DNA from: Staphylotrichum longicolle
Taxonomy: Eukaryota > Ascomycota > Sordariomycetes > Sordariales > Chaetomiaceae
DNA: 64,000 bases
Assembly (NCBI GenBank): GCA_019096155.1
Contig: JAHCVI010000002.1
Span: forward strand, 3,472,001 to 3,536,000
Direction of reading: 5' to 3'
Below the pieces are notes generated by a model. The model did no database searches, was not told the origin of the DNA, and saw only the letters and a program-made list of their open reading frames with translations. This document shows, piece by piece, positions 1 through 10,500 of this stretch (position 1 is its first letter; every line of letters begins with the position of its first letter). Made by a program: the position numbers and the translations under genes.

Positions 1-2652
1 ACGTCTCGAGAAGGTCGACCGCTCTGTCAAAGCAGTCAACGCCATGATCAACCAAGTCATACAGCTCCTTCCGTACGGAGCCAGGCTTCCCAGTCTGGCC
101 GCTCGGTGTGTCCTGGTCAAGCTCCAGAAGTACCAGCAGTAGGGACGCGTCCACTGTCCGGAACACCTCATCCGGTATGCTGCCGAAACCCTTTTTCTTC
201 CTCCAAGCTGAGAGGAAGCGTCGCAGAAATTGGAGGACGTTGGGAGCCAGAGAGCTAATTCCTTGCATGCCCAGTCCATCCGTCTCAGTAGATATGTGGC
301 TCTCAACAATGTTCTTAATGCCACCGTAAATCCAGATGCCCCTTTGGTTCACGACGATTTCGTTCCGAAGGGCGGGTATCAGCGACAGCACGACTCTCGC
401 GTCCAAATCTCCACCAACAAGATTCTCCTCCATTGCTTTCATCTCGGCATCTGCGAACGGTGGCTCCGGAGAGCTCAAAAACGTTGTCAAAAGCATGACG
501 CTCGCTTTCTGCTTGATGTACCCCAGCGTCATGAACTCAAGTTCTGTTGTCGGTTCCCGATCCTTGATCGTGCCAAGGAGGGAAAGGAGTTGCCTCCTGG
601 TCTCTAAGCCGTCTGGGGCTGTCTGCTGGGTTGACGCAGCAGCCTTCTCCAGCGCGGAGTCTAGCTGGGTGAGCAATGGGTTCCGCACAGCCCACCAGAT
701 GTTGTCGCCGGCCCAGACAGCCAGGCGCGACGAAGTCTTTGCCAACCGCCGCACGAAGTCTTCTCCCTCCTGATTCCTCGTGGCCTCCCAGCCTGGGGGT
801 AATTGCTCGTCGTCAGATTCCGTGTCGCGCTCAAACAGGGCCTTCTCTTGGGAGAGTCGTTGTAGGGACAGGGCTGTCCGGGAGTCGTTGCTTTTCAGGG
901 ACATGGTTGGGGTCTCCGGTTGCCCCTTGAAGGGAGAAAACCGCCTCTGGCATAGGCGCTCGACAACGTCCTCAAATAGCATCTCTTCGCTCTGCAGTAA
1001 TGGCCGGATCCCGATGGGAGTGTTAGGAGCCGACTGCTTGGGGTCCTGATCCCCGATTTCCAACCACCACTTTTCGGCGTCATCCTCGCCTACGTTCACA
1101 TCAAACCGCTGGATTTCGAGGCCGTGGTGCAAACCGTCTTCAAACTCCCTGGTCATTGACGCAAGGACGTAGCCCTCCTCTCCGGCACCCAGGGATGGAA
1201 GTGACGATGAGAGGTCCCGAACCGCCGTCAACCGCGATTTCACGAGGGTATCTGTCAAACTCAGTGTGGGGCGTGTAGGGTCTCCGTCGAGGGTTCACAA
1301 ACATGCCAATGCCGGGTCGAGGGGACCGGTTCCGGTAACGATGAGGAACTCTTCAGCGGTAGGGGACACGATATGGGGGCTTCAAGAAAACGGACCCGGG
1401 TTTGGGAGATGCCGATGTCCGCACAGGGGGGGTTGCTGTGCGCGCGCAGGCGGGGCGGCACCGCCTGTTTGAGTGCTCTCTCCAGCGTCCTTGGAGGGGC
1501 GGGTAGAGGCTTGTCAGCCGGCGCCGGGCTTCGTGAAGGTTGGGGCACATCGGAGTCCTGAAAGACGGGGTCCTCAGCCTCTCCGGCTCGTCTGTCGTTT
1601 CTCCGTATGCCCGATATGAAATCGCCAAGACTCGTGCTCCTAGAATGACCCTGGGAGTTTGCCGGGGCACGGGCGGTCGCAGACGAGGCACTCCTCGCAA
1701 GCCCTCCGTCCGGGGCGCTGGCCACGTTCTGGGCGTGACCGAAGCCGCCGTCGGGTTGTGAGTTGTCCAGAGATGATATGCTCATCAGAGGAATCTTTAG
1801 TTGGCGGTCGACATCCAAAAGAGAGTAACTTGTTGAGTCGGCGACGCATGCGATCGAGTCCCTGCGGACTGAGAGTGTGCTCCCGGAAAAGTCGATTTTC
1901 TGTGGCAGAATCAGACCACTGGCGTACAGAGCCCGCGCGAGAGAGACTTACTCTGAGAACTCGGGCGTCTTCTTCCCCTATCCTGACCACCTGTATCCGG
2001 CGGTTCAGCGACAGGAGGATCGTGACGCCGCCAGAGCTCCCATCTCCGGCCGCCGCAAACCCCTCGTTTAAATCAACGCCTCCGATCCAGTTGCAGTTCC
2101 TGACCTGGGTGGCGCTAAACACGGGGCTCATCTCAGGCAGCGAGTAGAAGGTGACGGTCCAGTTGCACAGGACACAGGCTTTGCCGACGCGCGGCAACAA
2201 GAGGATCTGCTGCACACCCGGGCGTGCGCCATTGATGCCGGCCGCGGGTTCCGAATATAATGGCGGGCGGGAGGCGAAAATGAAGGTGGACTGCCCGCTG
2301 GGGTCGGCGGGATCGGGAGGGATGCGAAAGAAGTGGAGGAGCTCGGAGGCGCTGGTGCCAACATAGAGGTTACCGTCTGGAAGGTGGGGGGAGAAGGTCA
2401 GCTACGGCCTAGTCCACGGAGCCATCACGGAAGCCATCCAAGGCGCATACCATAGTACTCGACGCAGTTGATTTTAATGTCTTCATCCTTGCCGTCGGCA
2501 GAAAGGGGGACGTCATGAAGCAGCGGGCGCAATGCGTAGGGGCGGGCGCTGGGGAGTGTTGCTGCTGGTGCTGCTGGTGTTGTTGTTTCTGAGGCGGTTG
2601 CTGAGGCTGCTGATGCTGCATTGCCCTGCTTCCTCTGCCGCTCGGATGCCAT
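1..2652 (-). CDS. vps3: Vps3-like CNH-domain vacuolar sorting protein (partial, frameshifted)
   Basis: Start codon at 2652 (MASERQRK). Exon 1 is 2652-2451, exon 2 is 2376-1952 and exon 3 runs from 1899 to the window edge. Joined exons read CVEYYDGNLYVGTSASELLHF and then a CNH-type beta-propeller segment containing NWTVTFYSLPE and CNWIGGVDLNEG. Known family: CNH proteins of the Vps3/Vps39/TRAP1 group bind Rab5 or Rab7 on endosomes as part of the CORVET or HOPS tether. The layout fits Vps3 better than Vps39, but this is inferred from sequence feel. About 840 codons are present and the C-terminal part lies beyond position 1. Between about 1180 and 1400 the conserved reading (IVSPTAEEFLIVTGTG, FDRYPREIAVDGG, EEGYVLASMTREFEDG) jumps between frames several times, so this stretch holds several one-base indels. 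From about 1170 down to at least 660, the part checked line by line, the frame is open. Confidence 0.7.
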
Positions 2653-3153
2653 GGCGCATCCGAACCATTGTCGCCCGGCCGTAGATGCAGGATCGCCGGG
2701 GAATGCGGCGCCGTGGTGTGGTCAACGGAATGGCGTGGGGTGTTTGTGATCGCCTTGTTCGGAGGACGGCAGCCGTCATGGTGCCATGGCAGGCAGGCGA
2801 GGCAGGCCCAGGAAGCTCCCGGCGACTCCATCGCAAGGAGCAGGGCGCAGGGCAGCTGTTCAACCCCTGCATCGCGCGGCCCACCCGGGAAGACCAAGCC
2901 CCGCGCAGCCAACCAGACAGCAGTCCCGAGGGTCACTTCAGCCTTGGCGCAATTCATTTGGCTGCGGCCACCTTACAGCCAGCCAGACAGCCTCCCGAGC
3001 CACAGTGGCAGGAACACCATCCCATCCCCGAAACTTCAACACGACAAACCAACGCGACGCCGCCAACGAGGTTGATGTCACCCAAACCACATTACTGGGC
3101 ATATCGCCGTCCCCGGTAGTCTTCCCGCGGATCGCGTGAGCATCCACGACGCA
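2653..3153. promoter_or_regulatory. Divergent promoter region, vps3 / CASP
   Basis: This is 501 bp between the start codons of the divergent vps3 and CASP/coy1 genes, and presumably holds both promoters. No TATA box or recognisable operator stands out. Open frames crossing it are short and resemble no protein I know. Confidence 0.5.
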
Positions 3154-5464
3154 ATGGTCGAAAGAAACAGTTCCGACGCTCCAGGCGTGGGAGCAGCCTC
3201 GCTGGCCACACCCTCGGCAACCAGCTCGGTCAACAAGTTCCAGGATGCCATCTCGCAATGGAGGAGTGCGTTGCCGCTCCTTGGTCTCTTGACTTTGACT
3301 TGTCTCTAACGCACCGCCCAGGTCTCGACTTCACGGCCCTCGTCTCCAACCTTGACAACACGGCATCCGAGATCGTGGCCTACCAGCGCGATTCAACAGT
3401 GCAGAGGAAGGACCTGGCGCAGAAAACCAAAGACTTCAGAAAGCTAGACGATGCGAGCAAGCTTGCTGAAGTCAAAGGTCTTCTCAAGGGTACGCTTCTC
3501 GCCCGACACATCCAAGCAAGGCAGGAAAGGACTGACCAAGTACAGCCTATCAAACCTTCATCGACCTCCTGACCAACCACTCCAAGTCCGTCAACTCGGC
3601 ATTCTTGCACACCTACACATCGCTTTCCGAGGCCCCCGACCCGTACCCGTTGCTCGAGGCCTCGGTGGATTCGATGCTCGTGTCCGAAGACACCCTCCCG
3701 AAGCTCAGCCAGGAGAACCACCACCTGCAAGAGTCGGTTTCCCGGCTCACCGCTCAGCTCGAAGATACCGAGTCTCGACTGCAAACAGAGCGCGACGCCA
3801 GAAGGAAGCTGGAGGAGAATCTCGAGAGCAAGGTCAAGGAGGTGGAGACCTCGTGGACGGCCGTGGTAGAGGAGAACAAGGACAATTGGGCAGCCAAGGA
3901 GAAGGTTTTGGAGGAAAAGATCGAGAGCCAAGATCGCCTGATCAACGAGATCAAGGCCAGCTACGAAGTCAACCAGCGGCTCGGGAAGTCGGACGACGAG
4001 GAGGGCCAGCGGGGACACGTCACGAGCGCCGAGCTGGAGATGGTGCACTCTGACCTGGAGCGCACCAGCGCACGCCTTGCCGAGGTCGAGGCTCGAAATG
4101 AGCAGCTGCGGATAGAACTCGCCCAATCCAAATCACACGTTCCCGCGCAACCTTCGACCACCCTGGAGGATGAACCCGGCTACATGCGGATGAGGTCCGA
4201 GAACTCGTCTCTCATCCGGAAACTTGACGCGGCAAGGGTGGAAAAGGAGGGCTTGAAGAGGAACCTGGACGCCAAACTTCGCGGGCTCGAGAGGGAGGTG
4301 AAGCTGCTCAAGGATGAAAGGGAAGGCCTCAAGGCCAAGGTACAGAAGTGGAGCGACTATGATGAAGTCAAACAGGAGCTTGAGGTTTTGAAGAGCATCG
4401 AATTCTCGACAGGAGATGACGAGGAACCGCGGGTCGTGACCGACGACCAAAACGGCGCGGCAGCCAATAAGGGGGATACGCTCGAACAGCTGCTCCTCGC
4501 ACGCAACAAGAAGCTGAGCGACGAACTGACCATCCTGCGCGTGTCGCACCAGGATCTGCAGAGCAGACTCCAGAACCTCCAAGAAGAGCTGTCTCGAACA
4601 AACGCCGAGCTCGAGAAGTCCCAAAGCCTCAACGAGAAGCTCGAAAACGAGCTATCGACCGTCCAAGCGGAGGCACCCAACGCCTTCCCCTCGGGCGCCT
4701 CCGTCGCCGGTACCTACGTCAGCCGCTTCGCGCCGTCCATCGCGCCGGGCCGCAAGGGAGGCCGGACGTCCCCCACTTCATCCATCATCAGCGGCTTCAG
4801 CCCGCGCGACCTGTCCGACGACAGACCGCCGATGGGCGGCGGCTCCGGCATCCTGCCCATGATCACGGCGCAGCGCGACCGCTTCAAGAAGCGCAACGCC
4901 CAGCTCGAGCAGGAGCTCTCCGAGACGCATCGCACCGTGTCCCAGCTCCGGCAGGAGGTCGCCGCGCTCCAGCGCGACAACCTCAACCTGTACGAAAAGA
5001 CGCGCTACGTCTCCACCTACAACCGCGCAGCCGGCGGCGGCGCCGCCACCACCTCGTCCTCCTCCGCCTACGCCGCCAACCCCAACCCCGCCTCCGTCTC
5101 CCTCACCTCCCCCACCAGCCCCGGCATCGGCGGGCACGGCATCTCCCCGCCGCTCGGCCTCGACCGCTACCGCAAGGCGTACGAGTCCAACCTCTCGCCT
5201 TTCGCCCAGTTCCGCGGCCGCGAGTCGGCCCGCGCGTACAAGCGCATGAGCCTGCCCGAGCGCGTCGTCTACTCGGTCGCGCGCATGGTGCTGGCCAGCC
5301 GCACCAGCAGGAACCTGTTTGCGCTGTACTGCGTCGCGCTGCACCTGCTCGTCTTTTGCTCGCTCTTCTGGATGGGCGCGGCCGACGCCGACCGGCAGAG
5401 CCTGGCGGGCGGGGCCGCGGCGGCCATGGCGAAGCATGCGCCCAAGGAGGGGTTGAGTGGGTGA
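3154..5464 (+). CDS. coy1: Golgi CASP / Coy1-family coiled-coil membrane protein
   Basis: Three exons (3154-3265, 3322-3489, 3546-5464) give a 732-residue product with all junctions in phase. The N-terminus reads NKFQDAISQWRSLDFTALVSNLD and continues into a long Glu/Lys/Leu-rich coiled coil. A Ser/Pro/Gly-rich linker follows. The C-terminus has the CASP signature (YKRMSLPERVVYSVARMVL) and one tail-proximal membrane segment (NLFALYCVALHLLVFCSLFW). Known family: CASP/Coy1 proteins are Golgi tail-anchored golgins that act in intra-Golgi retrograde transport with COG and SNAREs. Length and domain order match the family, and no frameshift is seen. The start was chosen because the conserved N-terminal motif follows it directly through the first intron. 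Confidence 0.92.
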
Positions 5465-6822
5465 GTGGAGAGTGTGTGGGATGGGAATTTCTGGTTTGCC
5501 CTTCCTCTCCCTGGGCAGAGGGGAAGAGGTGACGTGTGTCCCCCCAGTGGTTGTGTGTGCGGATCGCTGGTTCGGGGTGTGCCTATTGTGTGTGTGTATC
5601 AGTACCTCCCTACATGTATGTGGATGTGTATAATTGCGAGGGATCGGCCGTGAGTGGCCAGCCGGTCCCGTCCCGTGGCGTTTCTTGCAAAGTCCAAAAC
5701 TGACGGGGAGTGGTCGAGATGTAGGCGGCCAGCCGTCTCGGCGGGCGGCTGCGGAGATGGTGGGGTGTGGGGATTGGATGAGGGCCGTGGCTGTGGCCCG
5801 ATTCCCGGCCCGTGTAATGTTCAGTATTTTTGGGGGATGGATGAATGGATCTGAAAAATGATGGCATTGGTCATGGATGTGTTGAGAGAACGGTGCATGG
5901 AGAAGGGAGCGAGGATCTTGCGGGGAGAGTTGTAGTTACCTTAGTGGACCAGAAGGAAAAGACACGGCAGCCAGCGGCTTGGCCAACATGGATCAATCCA
6001 TCATAATTCATTTAGAAGCGTTCGTGCATGAATCCCTGAGAAGTTGATGCTGAGCTTCTCAGACGACAAATAGAGAAGTGCTTAGATGAAGGTTGAGCAA
6101 TAAGGTTGAGCCATAAAAACACCTCTCAGAAGGCTCATGCCGTGGACTTGGGGCTTGTAGCAACAAGAAGGCCAACAGCTCCAGCCAAAGTACTCGAACA
6201 ATGAAGACAGCTGCATATGGGTCCGGAGCTGTACCATTGATGGTTTCCACGGCCTCCACTCGACTCCCTCGCTCACCACCATGAATAGCCCAGTGCAAAG
6301 CTGGAAGCAGCGGTTAAATCGTAGTGGCAGGGACAGTTCAGGTCCTGACGGCCAACCGCGCTCGGTCCCGAGAACCTTGGACAAGGACGGAGGGGAAGTA
6401 GTGACACGATGCCTACATCAGCGAGACATCTTCTCGACGCGAGGACCAGAGGGTTACAACGACACAGGCGAGACCACACCCACCGCATCCCTCAAACTCA
6501 GCAGCGGGCACTCAAGGAATCGCTTTTCCGATTCTCCGTGCCGCGTACCCGTGAGGACAAACAGCCAGGCAGGTCCACGCGATCATTGCCCTCTCGAAAT
6601 CCGGCGAGACTCGCCGTCCCAGGCGCCCGCAAGACCCTGTGGGAGGTATGGATGCAAGGACGGGATAGGCCCGCCGAGAGCAGGCCGCAGCGGGCGGCCA
6701 GCGTCTATTCCGCGGGCCCTCGCTGGCTGGCCGGGTTTTGGTAGGGTTGCCACATGGGAGATGGACCATGGCAAGGAAGCGACCAGGTGGAGGTTTTGAC
6801 GTGGGCTGCCAAGTGGCCAAGA

Positions 6823-6842
6823 GGCCAAGCTTCTGCTTGGCC
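6823..6842. repeat. Perfect 8-bp-stem hairpin
   Basis: GGCCAAGC - TTCT - GCTTGGCC: an eight-base perfect stem with a four-base loop, next to further GGCCAAG-like words just upstream. It is intergenic. It could be a fortuitous palindrome or a protein site; nothing else in the sequence supports a function. Confidence 0.5.
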
Positions 6843-8279
6843 GCGGCTAGCGAGTCTGGGGGATTTCAGTGGGCGGCTTGTTCCGGCTCTGAAGTCAACG
6901 GTTGGCGGGGGGGTTTTTTTGGACTCGCATTTTGCGGTCTGCATTTTTCACGAACGTACGGAATATGTTTGATAAAACGAAAATAGCTTTATGGAATACT
7001 TGTGGTAGTATACTACCTCATAATTCGTACTCTTGTCGGGGAATGTGGAATCCCCATATTGGACGGCCCAAGAAAAGAAGCGGATGGTGAGCATTCCGCT
7101 GTGGGCAACCACATTGGCACTCTTCGAAGGAACGCTGAGGTGCAGAACGAGATCGGTAATCTCGATGGATCTGGTTTGCTAACAAAACCCGCTTGGCGGC
7201 GGGAGAAGCAGTGTTAATCCGGATCGCTGACGTCCCGCCTGCAACGTTGGGAGACGGGTCGAGGTTGGATGGAAGCGATCGAGAGCCATAGCGCGGGCGG
7301 TTAAGCGCTGCTGACCGGCAGGGTTTGACGCGGCCAACAAGGCGGGCAAAAATAGCACCACCCAATCAATGCACAGGACCTTGTGGGTTAAATTCATCCA
7401 GAGTGGGGAAATTAGCCCAATTTCTTTGCCCTTTCTTTTCTGGAAGCCACTCGAGATAGAGTCACGCCCTGTTTCGGACCACACTTCGACAGATCGTTGA
7501 CGTCACAACCCCCTTGCACAAGATGCAGTTGAACCGTTAAAAGTAAAGTCCCACAGTTGAAAGGCGTTCGATCACCCCAACGCTAGGTCTAAGCTGTGCC
7601 GGAATGGTGACTGCGAGATACTGTGAGATGCTCGACCGAGGTTTCGAGGCTGGTTCTGAGTGACGTTGAGTCTCGAAATGTCTGCACTCTGCCATCGTAC
7701 AGTGTGCCTTGTCATCTCTTCTCATGGAAATTGGTCGTTCCGTCTGTTGTGCAAGTGTGAGCGACGGGTCCATACCTGGTAGACCACCTCCACAAAGTTC
7801 AGGTCGGGCTCAACTCCCAGGAGAATACAGACACAAACAGACCCAGCACAATCAGCTGTCTCCAAATGAGATCAAGTCTTTGAGCAGTAGTTTTCGGCCG
7901 GCAAAAACACCGCTAAGGCTCTCAATGAGGTTCAACTGCGCTCAAGCTTCAACTGCATCGTCTGTACGGGAGGGGTGCACAGAAAACACCCAAAAGAAGA
8001 TCAGTGGGGACGGCGCTTGCCAGGGGCCAGACGGGCAGGGGTCGACCAACCCCTCCAATGTCGACACCCAAATGCAGCAGCCAGTCAGAAGGCGGCGTTC
8101 CGCGGCCAGGAACCTGCTCCCGCCGCCGTTGCTGTTCCCTCGGCGGCTGCCCGCCGGACTAGCAAGCATGTGCATTCTCGGCCGTCGAAGCCGTGGACCT
8201 GATGGGGGACGAATGCTACCCGCGGGGCTAATCGAGGCGGCTGCAAGGGTTGCCGTGTGCCGCCCTGTCCCCGGGGGGG

Positions 8280-8289
8280 TTCTATAATA
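8280..8289 (+). promoter_or_regulatory. TATA-like box upstream of secreted-protein gene
   Basis: TCTATAATAG lies about 290 bp upstream of the start codon at 8576. A pyrimidine-rich stretch (CCTCTTTTCTTTTTTCTGG and following) comes next, then an ACATTC repeat run just before the ATG. This layout is typical of a strongly expressed fungal gene, but the element is called from its sequence alone. Confidence 0.3.
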
Positions 8290-8548
8290 GCCCTCCAGCC
8301 TCCCGCGGAAGATGGGATTCGAGATGCTCATCCGCCGTCCACCACAACTCCAGATATATCAGATCCCCTTCCGGATCGCCCTCCTCTTTTCTTTTTTCTG
8401 GCATTTTCTTGTTTCCTTGTCTCTGTGCTTGAGTCTCTCTGCGCTTCGGTCTCGGGTTTCTTTCTCGGTCTTCGTGTGATACCTCTCTGCTGAATCTACA
8501 ACCAACAAACACGCACCACGACACCCCATCAGCACTCAGCACTCGGCC

Positions 8549-8574
8549 ACATTCACATTCACATTCACATCCAC
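8549..8574 (+). repeat. ACATTC tandem repeat in 5' leader
   Basis: About four copies of the six-base unit ACATTC (the last degenerate, ACATCC) sit directly before the start codon of the secreted DUF3455 gene, inside its probable 5' UTR. It is a simple-sequence tract that may vary in length between strains. Confidence 0.6.
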
Positions 8575-8575
8575 A

Positions 8576-9499
8576 ATGCACGCCTCACTACTCTTCGTGT
8601 CGGCACTCGCCGCCTCCGCCTGGGCTGCCCCTGCCTTCCCAAAGATCAGCGAAGATGCCAGCGTTCCCGAGCGCGTCCGCTCCATCTCCGACTACTTCAA
8701 CCTGCTGGCCACCAAGGTCCAAGAGAGCCGGACGTTGGCCGCCCCACCAACTTGCGACCTCTCCCACCTTTCCCTACCAGCCGGTAAGAATGCGCCCCCT
8801 TCCCGCTCATCAACCCATCAATAAAGCCAAGCCCATGCTAACATCTCCCTCTCCCAGGCGCCGCCGGCCTTCCCAAGCCCTCCGAGGGCCTCGTCCTCAA
8901 GCACATCGCCATCGGCCGCGGCACTCAAAACTACACGTGCAACCCCAACGCCCCGGCCGACGCGCCCAAGGCCGTCGGCGCCGTAGCCACCCTCTTCAAC
9001 GCGTCGTGCGTCGCGGCCACGAGCCCGGACCTGGCGGCGTCCCTGGGCCGCGCGGCGCTGCACTTTGACGTGGCGCAGAGCGAGGCGCTGCAGAAGCTGT
9101 CCCCTTCCAACCTCGGCGTCAGCGGCGTGCACTTCTTCCTCGACGGCACCACGGCCTTCTTCGACCTCGACGTCTCGTCGGCCTGGAAGCTCGGCGAGAT
9201 CCCCTGCGGCAAGAACGCCAGCGTCGCGGCCCCGGCCGACGCCCCCAAGGGGCTCAAGAGCGAGGCCGCCGTGCCCTGGCTCAAGCTCAACGCCAAGCAG
9301 GGCGCCACGGGCGGCCTGCAGGAGGTGTACCGCGTCGAGACGGTCGGCGGGAGCGCCCCCGCGACGTGCAACGGGATGCCTGACAAGTTTGAGGTGCAAT
9401 ATGCTACGCAGTGAGTAGACCCCCCCCTACCTGGAAACATTGGAGATGGTCATGGAGTGGTGCTAACGAGAGGATAGATACTGGTTCTATGCCAAGTAA
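8576..9499 (+). CDS. Secreted DUF3455-family protein
   Basis: Three exons (8576-8783, 8858-9410, 9478-9499) encode about 260 residues. A clear signal peptide (MHASLLFVSALAASAWA, cleavage probably before APAF) predicts secretion. The mature part carries the features I associate with the fungal DUF3455 family: a Cys-containing segment (PTCDLSHLSLPAG), EGLVLKHIAIGRGTQNYTC, SGVHFFLDGTTAFFDLD, and a C-terminus spliced to read FEVQYATQYWFYAK. The last exon is only 22 nt, and a GCTAAC branch site lies just before it. The biochemical role of the family is unknown to me; some members are annotated as malate-dehydrogenase-like from weak similarity, which I would not trust. All phases fit and no frameshift is seen. 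Confidence 0.85.
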
Positions 9500-10500
9500 A
9501 CTGTGAGCAACTGTTAGTTGTGATCGGGGAGGCTGTATCATAGCCGGAGGATAGGCGGTTTTCTCGTTGCATGATGCGGGCGTTTATTTGGCGCTTGGGG
9601 TTTTCGTCTTGGGTTTGTTTTCGGACTTTCTAATCTTCTTCTCCCTCTCCTGTGGGGGGTTTGCGTTTGCCAGGAGCAAAGAAAATAGGAGTCATGGCAA
9701 ATGCGCTCTGAATGGAAGGATAAATAGTTTAATGCCTCAGCAAAAAAGGCCATTCTGTGGTGACTCTGCTCAATGGTGTCGGTGACACTTTTCTGGTTTC
9801 CAGCCTTTTGCCAGGATGACCTTCCTCACTGTCTGGGAGCAACGAGAAATCACGTGAAACGAAATATGTGCCCCTGCCCCTGGACTCTCCAGCCCCTGAA
9901 GTGAGATGCGAACAGACTCGAAGGACGGAAAGAAGCGAGGAAATGAACACGGTCGACCACAGCACCAAACAAGCTTGTGAACTGATCTCACAATCAATGC
10001 AAAAACTGTAGCTGTTGTGGTCGGTCAAGAGACTACGCCTCATTCGCTGCATGAGCCCTCTCCAAAGTTTTTTTTTCCTTGAAATGCGGAAGCGGCAAAG
10101 TGTACACTCACTTCTCGTTTCACCTTACCTTCTCTCCTTTACGTGTCTGCACTCTCTGGCGCAACCATCTGTTCTGTCGTCTCTTTTTGTGCAAGTGCCT
10201 GTGCCCTCGCTCTTTCTACGACAACAGCGGCCGCAGACAACTGTCGCGAATTCCGTCGACTCTCAGACCGACACCAAACGGTCACACACCCACTCATCAT
10301 CAGGCATTCAGGTGGAATCTCCGTCATCACACCGGTCCCGACCACAGGTCAAAGAGAGAGGTATGTTGATCCGGTCTTTTTTTGGTCAAGAGTCACTGAT
10401 CGCTAATAAAACCCTAGTTTCTGTGCTCTCTGAAGAGAGGAGAACACCGGCGATAGTGCGCGAGTCTGAACAGCATATCAGCAAACCGCCACCCGCGAAG
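9500..10500. other. Intergenic region and leader of the FCP1-like gene
   Basis: The first part is probably the 3' UTR of the DUF3455 gene. The second part is probably promoter and 5' UTR of the phosphatase-like gene and contains a likely 5'-UTR intron at 10361-10417. No separate gene is supported. Confidence 0.5.
10361..10417 (+). other. Probable 5'-UTR intron of FCP1-like gene
   Basis: Starts GTATGT, contains the branch-like GCTAAT and ends ACCCTAG, 57 bp in total, which is a normal fungal intron size. It lies 83 bp before the chosen ATG at 10501. If it is spliced, the in-frame upstream reading from 10015 is not a genuine protein extension. Confidence 0.5.

Larger units (their letters stand above)
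5465..8575. other. 3.1-kb intergenic region, no gene recognised
   Basis: The first few hundred bases are probably the CASP 3' UTR and the last kilobase the promoter and leader of the secreted-protein gene. All open frames are short, overlap in several frames and lack recognisable motifs or credible splice structure. A short perfect hairpin sits at 6823-6842 and a TATA-like motif at 8282-8288. Confidence 0.6.

Noticed and set aside
10015..10500. In-frame N-terminal extension of the FCP1-like protein
   Set aside because: Crosses a canonical intron-like segment and reads as low-quality sequence; the start at 10501 gives a coherent protein.
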